Assembly: GCA_020444475.1 (NCBI GenBank)
Contig: JAHLKV010000001.1
Location: 1 to 64,000, forward strand
Origin: a bacterium
GTDB taxonomy: Bacteria; Zixibacteria; MSB-5A5; GN15; FEB-12
Reading direction: 5' to 3'
DNA length: 64,000 nt
The translations under genes were made by a program, and so were the position numbers. Shown piece after piece: positions 27,801 to 35,387 of the stretch. The notes under the pieces are model-generated. The model searched no databases and was not told the DNA's origin. It was given only the letters and a program-made list of their open reading frames with translations. The first letter of the stretch is position 1; each line of letters begins with the position of its first letter.

Positions 27801-28677
27801 TTATGGTAGTGTTGGCCGTGCCAATCACATCGGTGTACGCGGTGACGACTTCGAATCCCTTCTGTGTTTTCCATTCGATAAACGGCTGCAACTGGGCTTC
27901 GAACATACGGTCGGAAATGATCAGGTACTTCACCGGATACTTCACCAGATCGTCCTTGTAGGTAGCGACCTGATCTTCGAAATTTATCACCCGATTGTAG
28001 GCCGGTTCGAAGTAGGGGGAGTAGCCCTTGCGCCAGTTGGCTTCGGTTTCCGCCCAGTCCGGATGCTCGAAATTGACCCGGATAGTGAGTTTGTTGTATA
28101 CGCGGATCCGGTTATTGATCGGGTCGTACTCGATGGGAGCGACCTTGACCATGCCGAGTCGGACCGAGCGCATAACACCCTTCACCTCAGTTGTCACGAG
28201 CGGCAGGGAGTAGTAACCCGGCTGCTGGTACAGGGCTTCGTTTATTTCGAACGGGACGGACATCGGATCGTCCGATTTCGAAAGCGACGGCTGTACCGGC
28301 ATGAGCGGATTAGTCAGGCCGAGATCGGTCAGCGAGTATTCCTCAAAGTCGCTGGCGATGACGTTGGCTGACAGGTCGCATCCGAACGGAATGGAGATCA
28401 GGCGGTTTGCCATCGGCACTGACGGCTCGCCAACCTGCTGTGAACGGGTGAGATCGGACCCCGACATGAGCGTAAACACGCCCTGCTGGGTAACGACTTC
28501 TTCAAACATGAGATCGCCGACTTCGACACTAATCGTGATGCCGGCGTTGTCCTGCGACAGCAGACGGACGGAATTGTCCGCATCGCTGACCTGCAGGGTG
28601 GTGGCGGCGTAGCCCGCTCCGGCCCACACCAGGCAGGCAACGAGGACAAGACCCAGACCAATAGCCCTTTGTGCCAA
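24823..28677 (-). CDS. Exported C25 cysteine protease, Lys-gingipain-like, with dockerin-like tail
   Basis: 1284 residues. Signal peptide 1-24, propeptide-like region to about 235, C25 domain about 240-600. The active-site His454 lies in NYTAHCSHEGHADPSF and Cys487 in GIGNCCLSNTF, 33 apart. This is the Kgp pattern (His444/Cys477 in YTAHGSE, AIGNCC), distinct from the Rgp pattern of the protein at 17263-21003. The C-terminal half, from about residue 690, is closely similar to that protein (shared ITPSGPYVVFD, NTEAYG, YFDDFSYDQGW and CGWNIDDIE stretches), with two dockerin-like repeats at the end. Predicted extracellular endopeptidase, perhaps Lys-specific. The promoter at 28864-28892 gives a leader of about 180 bases. 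Confidence 0.9.
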   Translation of the reverse strand: MAQRAIGLGLVLVACLVWAGAGYAATTLQVSDADNSVRLLSQDNAGITISVEVGDLMFEEVVTQQGVFTLMSGSDLTRSQQVGEPSVPMANRLISIPFGCDLSANVIASDFEEYSLTDLGLTNPLMPVQPSLSKSDDPMSVPFEINEALYQQPGYYSLPLVTTEVKGVMRSVRLGMVKVAPIEYDPINNRIRVYNKLTIRVNFEHPDWAETEANWRKGYSPYFEPAYNRVINFEDQVATYKDDLVKYPVKYLIISDRMFEAQLQPFIEWKTQKGFEVVTAYTDVIGTANTTIKAYIQSLYAAGTPSDPAPSFVLFVGDAQQIAPFSGSAGSHITDLRFCEFTGDNFPEIYYGRFSAQNTAQLQPQIDKTLEYERYEMPDPSYLEYVTLVAGVDGSFAPTHGNGQLNYGTNLYFNAAHGISPNVWLYPASDGAGAPAAIIQTIDDGVGFYNYTAHCSHEGHADPSFTTSDVPGLTNYHKYLLGIGNCCLSNTFGTSYSTPCFGEAFLQLEDAGGIGYIGGSNSTYWDEDYWWGVGYGPIVSSGADYSATGIGAYDGIFHDHGEPTTQHYVTNDAIIFAGNMAVTESGSSRETYYWEIYHLMGDPSVMTYLGVPAENNVTHDAAIVLSTTSMTVAADPGSYVGISFNGVLQGAGYVDASGSATIDLAGFATPGVADIVITCQNREPYIGTIQVITPSGPYVVFDEATLNDAAGNGNGVVDAGESVLMGIQLINVGPDEAFDVSATVTTIDPYVTITDNTEAYGNIAGDNGTAYVADGFAFTVDGDCPDNHQITFDLEVTGTARDTWNGSFRIPVHAPDLSVISVAIDDGGNNNGIIDPGETASITVTIQNDGSGQAGNAQGALYVTDSYVTITDGFGYYGLIDSAGAMVVNNGDPFEVSVDAACPMGYGVTVQLDVTADNGFATTLTFDVTVGDRVAFYFDDFSYDQGWTFDGGEGEWEMGPAAGLGGDPTSDHTPTADNYVLGNDLSGDGEYENYVDPTDYATSPIIDCSNMTGVQLKFYRWLGVERSQYDHVYFEVYDGTDWVQLYTNPDASFEETAWTEEFYDVSEYADHNPLFQLRFGMGTTDVSVTYCGWNIDDIELKGYGNAASAVCEIPDSSLSVTLQPGNSTTEHITVRNIGDGTLRIAFASTYGWLTCSGDQLVIAAGDSTEFQVDIDCGGLPLGEHTGSLTYTSNDAGHPTGVIPVTLNVGCCVGNTGNVNNDSEDTVDLSDLMYFVNYLFNSGPAPACVAEANTNGDGSGITDLSDLIYLVNYLFISGAAPAPCQ

Positions 28678-29193
28678 AATGACCTCCGATTTCGTTTAAT
28701 CGCTAAGGGTTACAATCATGTGTTATCTTTCCGGGAAAGAGGGGGGATACTACGACGTAGACCAATGTGGAGTGCGGACGTTCTGCGGCGTGGCACCTGC
28801 TATCTCCCGCAATGCTCAAGAAGACCAATAGTGGTAGTAACGTATAAGCTCCGACGCACCAAAAATATATAGAATATGGAGTAATTTGTCAATCCCTCGT
28901 CGTCAACTAAAATCGAGTCATTTACCCTTATTTCGTTTCCTGATGGTGTCGGCGTCAGTACGCGTGTGCCGATCGAGGTTGGACCTGGTCGTCGCTCGGG
29001 TTCCTCTGGGTGGAACTAATGGTTTGTGCATCAACGGGATAGCGCCTTAAGGAAATCACTCGACCTGTCGATTACATAAGTAACAGATGACGGGACGGGC
29101 GGTCGAGGTTGCCATCGCCTCGGGGTTTTCTGAGGGGCGCGATCAGCTCTCCCTGATTTGCGACATTCACTTTGCGTCGAAGTGCGCACAGCC
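28678..29193. other. Divergent intergenic region between the protease and kinase blocks
   Basis: 516 bases with no credible gene. The left half is the leader and promoter of the minus-strand Lys-gingipain-like gene, including an AT-rich patch at 28855-28890. The right half leads into the plus-strand hybrid kinase; no good -10/-35 pair was found there. Confidence 0.6.
28864..28892 (-). promoter_or_regulatory. Sigma-70-type promoter for the Lys-gingipain-like gene
   Basis: Minus strand: perfect TTGACA (28887-28892), 17-bp spacer, TATATT (28864-28869). The predicted start is near 28857, about 180 bases before the ATG. Confidence 0.75.
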
Positions 29194-32100
29194 ATGGGGT
29201 TCCATGTCTTGAAGCCGGCAGCATCCGGGAATACTACGGCATACGAGCAGCTGTTCGAGTCCCTCCCTCACCCTTTGTTAGAGCTGGACTTGAGCGTTCT
29301 GCGCCAATCCATTGTCGCGCCGGGGAATTCGGACAGGACGCCTCATGTCCCGGGGGATGTGTACGAGCGACCGGATATGTACATTCGTCTGCTGCGGGTG
29401 AACAACGCGGCAAAACATCTTCTCAATATCCATCCCGACCAAACGGAAGCTATGACTGCCGAGATGATCGCCGACTGCGTTATCGACGCTACGGCGGTTG
29501 TGCTGTCAGGCGGAACAGGGAAGATACCGACACGCATTGCGGCTCCGGACGGCAACTGGATAGAGACTGAAGCGCAACTGATTGTGCCGTCCGGCGCTCC
29601 CGAGACCTGGGAGAAGGTGTTCGTCATGCTTTCGGCACCGTCCCCGGCTTCAGGTACATACGCCGAGAACAGCGAAATGGACCGTCTGCGCTCCGTCATC
29701 GATGTTGCTCCGGTTGGCTATCAATCGCTTGGCGCGGATGGACGTATTCTCGAGGTCAACCAGACCTGGCTTGACATACTCGGCTACCGCGAGGAGCACG
29801 TAATTGGTGCGCGCTTTCAGGATTTTCTCTTTCCAAATCAACAAGAGGAGTTTCGTGAGCGCTTCGCGCGATTCAAGGAGCGCGGATCTGTGTCAGATGT
29901 CGAGTTCGAGATGCGACGCCAGGATGGGCAAATGCTCAAAGTGCTCTTCAACGGCCGGATCGTGTACAACGGCGACGGGACGGTAGCGCGCACGATCTGT
30001 ATTCTGCAGAATATATCGGAGCGCAACAGGATTGAGGAAGAACTTCGGGAGAGCAAGGAGCGGTTCGAACAGCTTGCGGAAAGCGTGAGCGAGATCTTCT
30101 GGCTTCGGACCGAGAAGAAAGTCCTCTATATAAGTCCGGCGTATGAGCGCATTTTCGGGCGCTCCTGCCAGTCGCTCTACGACGATCCGTCGTCGTTTCT
30201 TGAGTGCGTGCACGAATCCGACCGCGACTATCTGCGAAGCGCCCATGAGCGCGAGTGGGAGTCCGGGGTACCGATTGATCTGGAACTGCGAGTAGTTCGC
30301 GAAGACGGTTCGGTGCGCTGGATATCGATTCGATCGTTCCCTATTCAAGACGAAGAGGGTGAGACCGTCCGCTCGGCCGGGATAGCTCAGGATATTACCG
30401 ATCAGAAGTACGCCGAGGAAGCCCTTCACGAGAGCATTGCCCGGTTCCGCAACATCGTCGAGGCGGCCGCAGCCGGGTATTTCTTCGTCGATCTCGAGGG
30501 CCGCTACGGCTATGTCAACAATGCCTGGCTTCGCATGCACAAGTTATCGTCGCCGGGGGAGATCATCGGCCGCCCGTTCAGTGTCACATTTCCGGATGAG
30601 GACACTGATTTGGCGCCCATGAGCCTGGAACAGATGCTCACCTCGGACAACGGCTTCCAGTGTGAGTGCGCGCGTCTGTGCAAGGATGGATCCATCGGCT
30701 ATCACCTTTTCTCGGGGAACCCGGTGATCGTCCATGGGAAGCAGATCGGGATCGAAGGCTTTCTCATAGACATCACCGACCGCAAGAAGACGGAACAGGC
30801 GCTGATGGAATCGGAGGAGCGATTCCGCGCCGCCTTCCAGACGAGCCCCGATTCGATCACCATCAGCCGGGAGTTCGATGGTGGCTGGGTGGATGTCAAC
30901 GAGGGATTCGAGCGCATTTCCGGGTATCGGCGCGAAGAGGTCATCGGCTCGACCTCGATCGACATCGACCTTTGGGTCGATCCGTCGGATCGTCTTCGAT
31001 TAGTCGAAGAGCTGCGCGAAAAGGGGCTGGCGGATAACTTTGTCGCCCGGATTCGGTGCAAAGACGGGCGCATCATTATTGGCTCAATGAGTGCTCGCAC
31101 GATCATGCTGTCGGGGCTTCGTCATCTCCTCACGATTACGAGAGATATCACCGAGCAGTGCGCAAACGAGCGGGTTCTTGCGATGCGCGACCGCATCCTG
31201 TCAGCGGTGTCCACTTCGGCGGACATCCTGCTTCGTCAGGGGAGCCTGGAAGAAGGACTTCGGAGAGTGTTGCGCGAGGTGGGGTCAGCGGCGGGAGTGA
31301 GTCGGGCGTATGTATTCCGCAATGATCCGGAGCCATCGGAAGCGGGATTTACGTGTACGCAGATCGCCGAATGGGCCGACGAGGGGATAACGCCCGAGGT
31401 CGACAATCCGGTAACGCAGCGGCTTTCTTATCGGGAGGCGGGGATCGAGCACTGGATAGACATTCTCGGAAACAACGAGGCTCTTCACGGCCTGACAGAG
31501 TCATTTGAGGGGCCGATCCGGAAGATTTTCGAAGATCAGGAGATCCAGTCGATCGCACTGGTGCCGATTTTCGCGCGGCACGCGTGGTGGGGTTTCCTGG
31601 GATTCGACGAGTGCCGGGAGCCGCGGAACTGGACGAAAACGGAGTTGGATGCTCTTCGGTCGGCGGCGGGTATCGTTGGGGCACGAGTCGAGCGGCAGCT
31701 GGCCGAAGCAGAGCTTCGCGACAGCGAGACCAAGTTCCGTGAGATAACCGAGATGCTTCCGGAGGCGGTCTATGAATGCGATGTGAACGGTGTAGTCACG
31801 TACGCAAACTACAAAGCCGCGGAGTATTTCGGGTACGAACCGGGATATTACCTGACGGAAGGTCTGCGGCTGACAGATGTAATAGTACCGGAAGAGACAG
31901 AACGGGCGATGCGATTCCACGAGTACGCGCTGAAACACGGCCATCACGATGCTGCCGAGTATACCGCCGTGAGGCAAGACGGCTCCCGTTTTCCCATAAC
32001 GGTGCGGGCCAACCGTATCGTTCGAAACGGAGAGGCGGTTGGTGTGAGGGGGATCGTGATAGACGTGTCCAGTCAGAAGGCACTCGAACAGGAACAGCTT

Positions 32101-33240
32101 CGTGCCCAGAAACTGGAGTCGCTGGGTATACTTGCAGGGGGGCTCGCCCACGATTTCAACAACCTGTTGACCGGAGTGCTGGGGAACATCGCCATGGTCA
32201 GAGGTTCCGGGCAATTGCATCCCGATCTGGAAAGCGGGCTCGACGCCGCGGAGCGGGCAGCTCTTCGGGCCCGCGACCTAACCCGCCAGCTCCTGACCTT
32301 CTCGAAAGGTGGAGAGCCGGTCAAGAAGGTAATCTCCGTGTCGACAGTGGTCGCGGATTCCGTTTCCTTTGCGCTTCGGGGCTCGAATGTCAAGTCGAGT
32401 GTGTACATTTCGCCGAACCTCAGGTGTGTCAACGGCGATGCGGGGCAGATAGGTCAGGTGATCCACAATCTGGCGATAAACGCGGTGCAGGCGATGCCCG
32501 ACGGCGGTACGCTGTCGATCATTGCAGACAACAGGCGGATTGCACCGGGCTCCCACACCGATCTCCGGGCGGGCGACTACGTGGTGATCTCGGTGACCGA
32601 CGAGGGGACGGGTATTCCCGAACAGGTTCTTCCGCGCATTTTTGACCCGTACTTCACTACCAAGGAGACCGGGAGCGGGCTCGGCCTTGCGACCAGCTAT
32701 TCGATCGTTCGCAAGCACGCGGGGCGTATTGAGGTGGACTCGGAACAGAACAAGGGAACGACGTTCACGGTTTACCTGCCGGCTGCAGTCGCCGAGGAGT
32801 GCGGAGGTGAGACGGTTGTGGAGCGGGATATTCGAGGCTACGGACGGATCCTGCTGATGGACGACGAGTCCTACATCCGAGACCTCGCTTCGCGTGTGCT
32901 GACGAAGCACGGTTTCGAGGTGGATACGGTTGCGGACGGCGCGGAGGCGCTGGAGCATTTCGAAGCAGCAAGAGCCGCCGGTCGACCGTATGACCTGGTC
33001 GTCCTCGACCTGACCATTCCCGGCGGCATGGGGGGAAAAGAGACTATCGAGCGTCTTCGGGCGATCGATTCATCCGTCAAGGCGATCGTGTGCAGCGGGT
33101 ACTCCAACGATCCAGTCATGGCCAGACATGACGAATTCGGGTTTGCCTCGGTGGTAGTCAAGCCGTATCGGCCGGCGGATCTGGCGGAAGCTGTGGCGAC
33201 GGTACTTCAGTCGACATCCAATCCCGACTCCGGGCGGTAA
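29194..33240 (+). CDS. Hybrid sensor histidine kinase with multiple PAS, GAF and a C-terminal receiver
   Basis: 1348 residues from the ATG at 29194. In-frame TTG (29158) and GTG (29182) starts are possible, and none has a clear ribosome site. No membrane segment is evident, so it is probably cytoplasmic. Domains: divergent PAS (about 20-150), four PAS units (from about 162, 288, 415 and 542), GAF (about 664-830), PAS (about 845-965), phospho-acceptor helix with His986 in GGLAHDFNNLL, ATPase domain with N-box, DEGTGIP and GSGLGL, and a receiver domain with Asp1272 in VVLDLTIPGG. It sits directly before the deiminase-like gene (135 bases), which makes local regulation possible. No stand-alone response regulator with an output domain is adjacent. 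Confidence 0.92.
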   Translation: MGFHVLKPAASGNTTAYEQLFESLPHPLLELDLSVLRQSIVAPGNSDRTPHVPGDVYERPDMYIRLLRVNNAAKHLLNIHPDQTEAMTAEMIADCVIDATAVVLSGGTGKIPTRIAAPDGNWIETEAQLIVPSGAPETWEKVFVMLSAPSPASGTYAENSEMDRLRSVIDVAPVGYQSLGADGRILEVNQTWLDILGYREEHVIGARFQDFLFPNQQEEFRERFARFKERGSVSDVEFEMRRQDGQMLKVLFNGRIVYNGDGTVARTICILQNISERNRIEEELRESKERFEQLAESVSEIFWLRTEKKVLYISPAYERIFGRSCQSLYDDPSSFLECVHESDRDYLRSAHEREWESGVPIDLELRVVREDGSVRWISIRSFPIQDEEGETVRSAGIAQDITDQKYAEEALHESIARFRNIVEAAAAGYFFVDLEGRYGYVNNAWLRMHKLSSPGEIIGRPFSVTFPDEDTDLAPMSLEQMLTSDNGFQCECARLCKDGSIGYHLFSGNPVIVHGKQIGIEGFLIDITDRKKTEQALMESEERFRAAFQTSPDSITISREFDGGWVDVNEGFERISGYRREEVIGSTSIDIDLWVDPSDRLRLVEELREKGLADNFVARIRCKDGRIIIGSMSARTIMLSGLRHLLTITRDITEQCANERVLAMRDRILSAVSTSADILLRQGSLEEGLRRVLREVGSAAGVSRAYVFRNDPEPSEAGFTCTQIAEWADEGITPEVDNPVTQRLSYREAGIEHWIDILGNNEALHGLTESFEGPIRKIFEDQEIQSIALVPIFARHAWWGFLGFDECREPRNWTKTELDALRSAAGIVGARVERQLAEAELRDSETKFREITEMLPEAVYECDVNGVVTYANYKAAEYFGYEPGYYLTEGLRLTDVIVPEETERAMRFHEYALKHGHHDAAEYTAVRQDGSRFPITVRANRIVRNGEAVGVRGIVIDVSSQKALEQEQLRAQKLESLGILAGGLAHDFNNLLTGVLGNIAMVRGSGQLHPDLESGLDAAERAALRARDLTRQLLTFSKGGEPVKKVISVSTVVADSVSFALRGSNVKSSVYISPNLRCVNGDAGQIGQVIHNLAINAVQAMPDGGTLSIIADNRRIAPGSHTDLRAGDYVVISVTDEGTGIPEQVLPRIFDPYFTTKETGSGLGLATSYSIVRKHAGRIEVDSEQNKGTTFTVYLPAAVAEECGGETVVERDIRGYGRILLMDDESYIRDLASRVLTKHGFEVDTVADGAEALEHFEAARAAGRPYDLVVLDLTIPGGMGGKETIERLRAIDSSVKAIVCSGYSNDPVMARHDEFGFASVVVKPYRPADLAEAVATVLQSTSNPDSGR

Positions 33241-33271
33241 GTCCCGGAACTCCCGTAGAGCAATCTTGGTC

Positions 33272-33299
33272 TTGCCGATTTCGCGTAATCGTATATCTT
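33272..33299 (+). promoter_or_regulatory. Candidate promoter for the deiminase-like gene
   Basis: TTGCCG (33272-33277), 16-bp spacer, TATCTT (33294-33299). Both hexamers match 4 of 6 consensus positions. The predicted leader is about 70 bases. It is weaker than the TTGACA promoters of the neighbouring exported-protein genes. Confidence 0.35.
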
Positions 33300-33375
33300 A
33301 TCCATAATCGAGTTGACATCGCCGGCGTCGGGCGATCCGCCGACTCTCCACATACTACCAGCCTGGAGTGCCGCT

Positions 33376-35232
33376 ATGACTATGCGTCTGTTTGTCCTGG
33401 GAGTCAGTCTGTTGCTAACTGCGCTTGCTCTGCCCTCGGCCGTACCCGCCGCGGATACCGAAGAGTTTCTGCCGATCGGTCTCACCGAAGAGGAGAAGGG
33501 GAGACTGAGCGAGATCGGCAAGAACCATCAGGCAACCAATGCTCCTTCCGGGGAGATACGCAATCCCGCGGAGTGGGAGCCGTCGACCGGCGTTATCATT
33601 CGTTGGCCACTGGGCATCTCGGTCAGCCTGATTGCTGAGATGTCGGAGGACCTGATGGTGACGACAATCGTCGCCAGCGCATCGGAGCAGGCTTCGGCGA
33701 CCTCGGCCTATCAGTCCGGCGGAGTGACCATGGCGAACACGCAGTTCCTGATTGCCTCCACCAACAGCATATGGACTCGCGACTACGGCCCCTGGTTCAT
33801 ATTTGCGGACGAGCAGCTTGGCATCGTCGATCACATCTACAACCGACCGCGTCCACTGGACGATCTCATTCCGCAGATTCTGGGGTCGAACTGGGGACTG
33901 CCTGTCTACGGAATGGATCTCATCACGACGGGCGGCAATCATATGTCGGACGGCCTGGGTATGTCCATGTCGACCAGACTCGTTTACAATGAGAATCCCG
34001 GAAAGACGCAGGCCGAAGTCGACTCGATTATGCTGGCCTATCTGGGTAACGATTACACCGTGCTGGACTATATCGAGAGCGGCGGCATTCACCATATCGA
34101 CTGTTGGGCGAAATTTCTCAACCCGACCACCATCCTCGTGAAGGACGTGCCGACCTCCAGCTCAAGCTACGCCCTTCTGAATCAACGGGCGGAGTATCTT
34201 TCTCAGCAGATCTCGGCCTGGGGACAGCCGTACACGATTGTGCGCGTGTACTGTCCGACCGGAACCGCCTACACGAATTCGATAATTCTGAACGACAAGG
34301 TGTTGGTTCCGATCTTTTCGAGCAGCTGGGATGCGGTCGCACTTCAGACCTATCGCGACGCCATGCCGGGCTATGAGGTGATCGGCTTCACCGGTTCCTG
34401 GCTTGACGATGACGCCATCCACTGCCGTACGATGGGCGTGCCGGATCAGTTCATGCTCAGAATTCATCACATCCCGTTGGTGAAAGTTGCCGACTCGTTG
34501 TCGGGTTACTCTGTCGAGGCGCTTGTCGATGCCTACTCGGGCGCCGACTTGATCGGGGATTCACTCCAGATTGTCTACAAAGTGGACGACGGCGCGTGGA
34601 ACAGCGTTTTGCTCAGCGCCGGCGGTGGAGCGGATATGTTCACCGAGGAGATCCCCGGCCAGAGCGGTGGAGCGGAGATTGCGTACTATATCAAAGCGGC
34701 TGATCTGTCCGGTCGGGTAGAGACGCATCCGTTTATCGGCGCTCCGTGGGCGCACCGGTTCTCCGTGAATGTTACGCCACAGATTGTTGCCGACTCGAGC
34801 ATCCTGTGTGGAGGGAACTCGGAGATCGCGTTTTGTCCGGACGTAGTTGACAGCGATGACTCCGTCCACACGGTCAGTTACTCGAACTTCCCTGCCTGGC
34901 TGGCCGTTTCCGGTGATAGTCTGGTTGGTACGGTTCCCGCAGGGCTGTCGGCAGCAGACTCATTTGACGTGGCTGTCACGGACGGTTACAATACCGCGAG
35001 CCTGACGGTGGTGCTGAACGTCATCCTCTGCGGCGATATCAACGGCGATTCGATCGGACCCGATCTCTCGGATCTCATTTATCTGGTCAACTACCTGTTC
35101 CTCGGAGGTCCTGCGCCGTTCTCCACCCTGATCTCCGACTTGTCCGGTGAAGGGGATATCGATCTCAGCGATCTTATTTTCCTGGTGAATTATCTGTTCA
35201 GCGGAGGTCCCGCGCCGACCTGCGGATTGTAG
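33376..35232 (+). CDS. Exported peptidylarginine/agmatine deiminase-family enzyme (PPAD-like) with dockerin-like tail
   Basis: 618 residues from the ATG at 33376 (GGAG seven bases upstream; the frame is open from a TTG at 33313). Signal peptide about 1-26. The deiminase domain spans about 45-365 and has all five catalytic positions of P. gingivalis PPAD (D130, H236, D238, N297, C351): D136 in RDYGPW, H240 and D242 in HHIDCW, N301 in AYTNSIIL, and C350 in IHCRTMG. An Ig-like domain follows, as in PPAD, then a second Ig-like segment and two dockerin-like repeats at the C-terminus. Cytoplasmic agmatine deiminases lack a signal peptide and such tails, so an extracellular role on protein or peptide arginine is favoured. 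A terminator lies at 35256. Confidence 0.88.
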   Translation: MTMRLFVLGVSLLLTALALPSAVPAADTEEFLPIGLTEEEKGRLSEIGKNHQATNAPSGEIRNPAEWEPSTGVIIRWPLGISVSLIAEMSEDLMVTTIVASASEQASATSAYQSGGVTMANTQFLIASTNSIWTRDYGPWFIFADEQLGIVDHIYNRPRPLDDLIPQILGSNWGLPVYGMDLITTGGNHMSDGLGMSMSTRLVYNENPGKTQAEVDSIMLAYLGNDYTVLDYIESGGIHHIDCWAKFLNPTTILVKDVPTSSSSYALLNQRAEYLSQQISAWGQPYTIVRVYCPTGTAYTNSIILNDKVLVPIFSSSWDAVALQTYRDAMPGYEVIGFTGSWLDDDAIHCRTMGVPDQFMLRIHHIPLVKVADSLSGYSVEALVDAYSGADLIGDSLQIVYKVDDGAWNSVLLSAGGGADMFTEEIPGQSGGAEIAYYIKAADLSGRVETHPFIGAPWAHRFSVNVTPQIVADSSILCGGNSEIAFCPDVVDSDDSVHTVSYSNFPAWLAVSGDSLVGTVPAGLSAADSFDVAVTDGYNTASLTVVLNVILCGDINGDSIGPDLSDLIYLVNYLFLGGPAPFSTLISDLSGEGDIDLSDLIFLVNYLFSGGPAPTCGL

Positions 35233-35255
35233 ACTCCTATCCCGATTATCTAAAT

Positions 35256-35290
35256 GCGCTGCACGCCCTGATGGCGTGCAGCGCGTTTTC
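35256..35290 (+). terminator. Intrinsic terminator of the deiminase-like gene
   Basis: Perfect 12-bp stem GCGCTGCACGCC/GGCGTGCAGCGC, loop CTGAT, followed by GTTTTC. It lies 24 bases past the stop. Confidence 0.85.
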
Positions 35291-35317
35291 GCTTGTCCGT
35301 CTCTCCCACGCCCGTTA

Positions 35318-35334
35318 CCATTGTGGAACAATGG
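35318..35334. promoter_or_regulatory. Operator-like palindrome upstream of the S9 peptidase
   Basis: A perfect inverted repeat CCATTGT-GGA-ACAATGG, 54 bases before the S9 peptidase start and after the upstream terminator. The size and position suit a dimeric regulator. No matching regulator is identified. Confidence 0.35.
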
Positions 35335-35387
35335 CGTGTGACAATCGTATCTTCGAACATAGCAAATAGCCGTGAGGAGGAATGTTA

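Noticed and set aside
26239..28371. Long plus-strand open frames opposite the Lys-gingipain-like gene
   Set aside because: Same reason: the sense strand has clear C25 motifs and a signal peptide, and the antisense frames do not.
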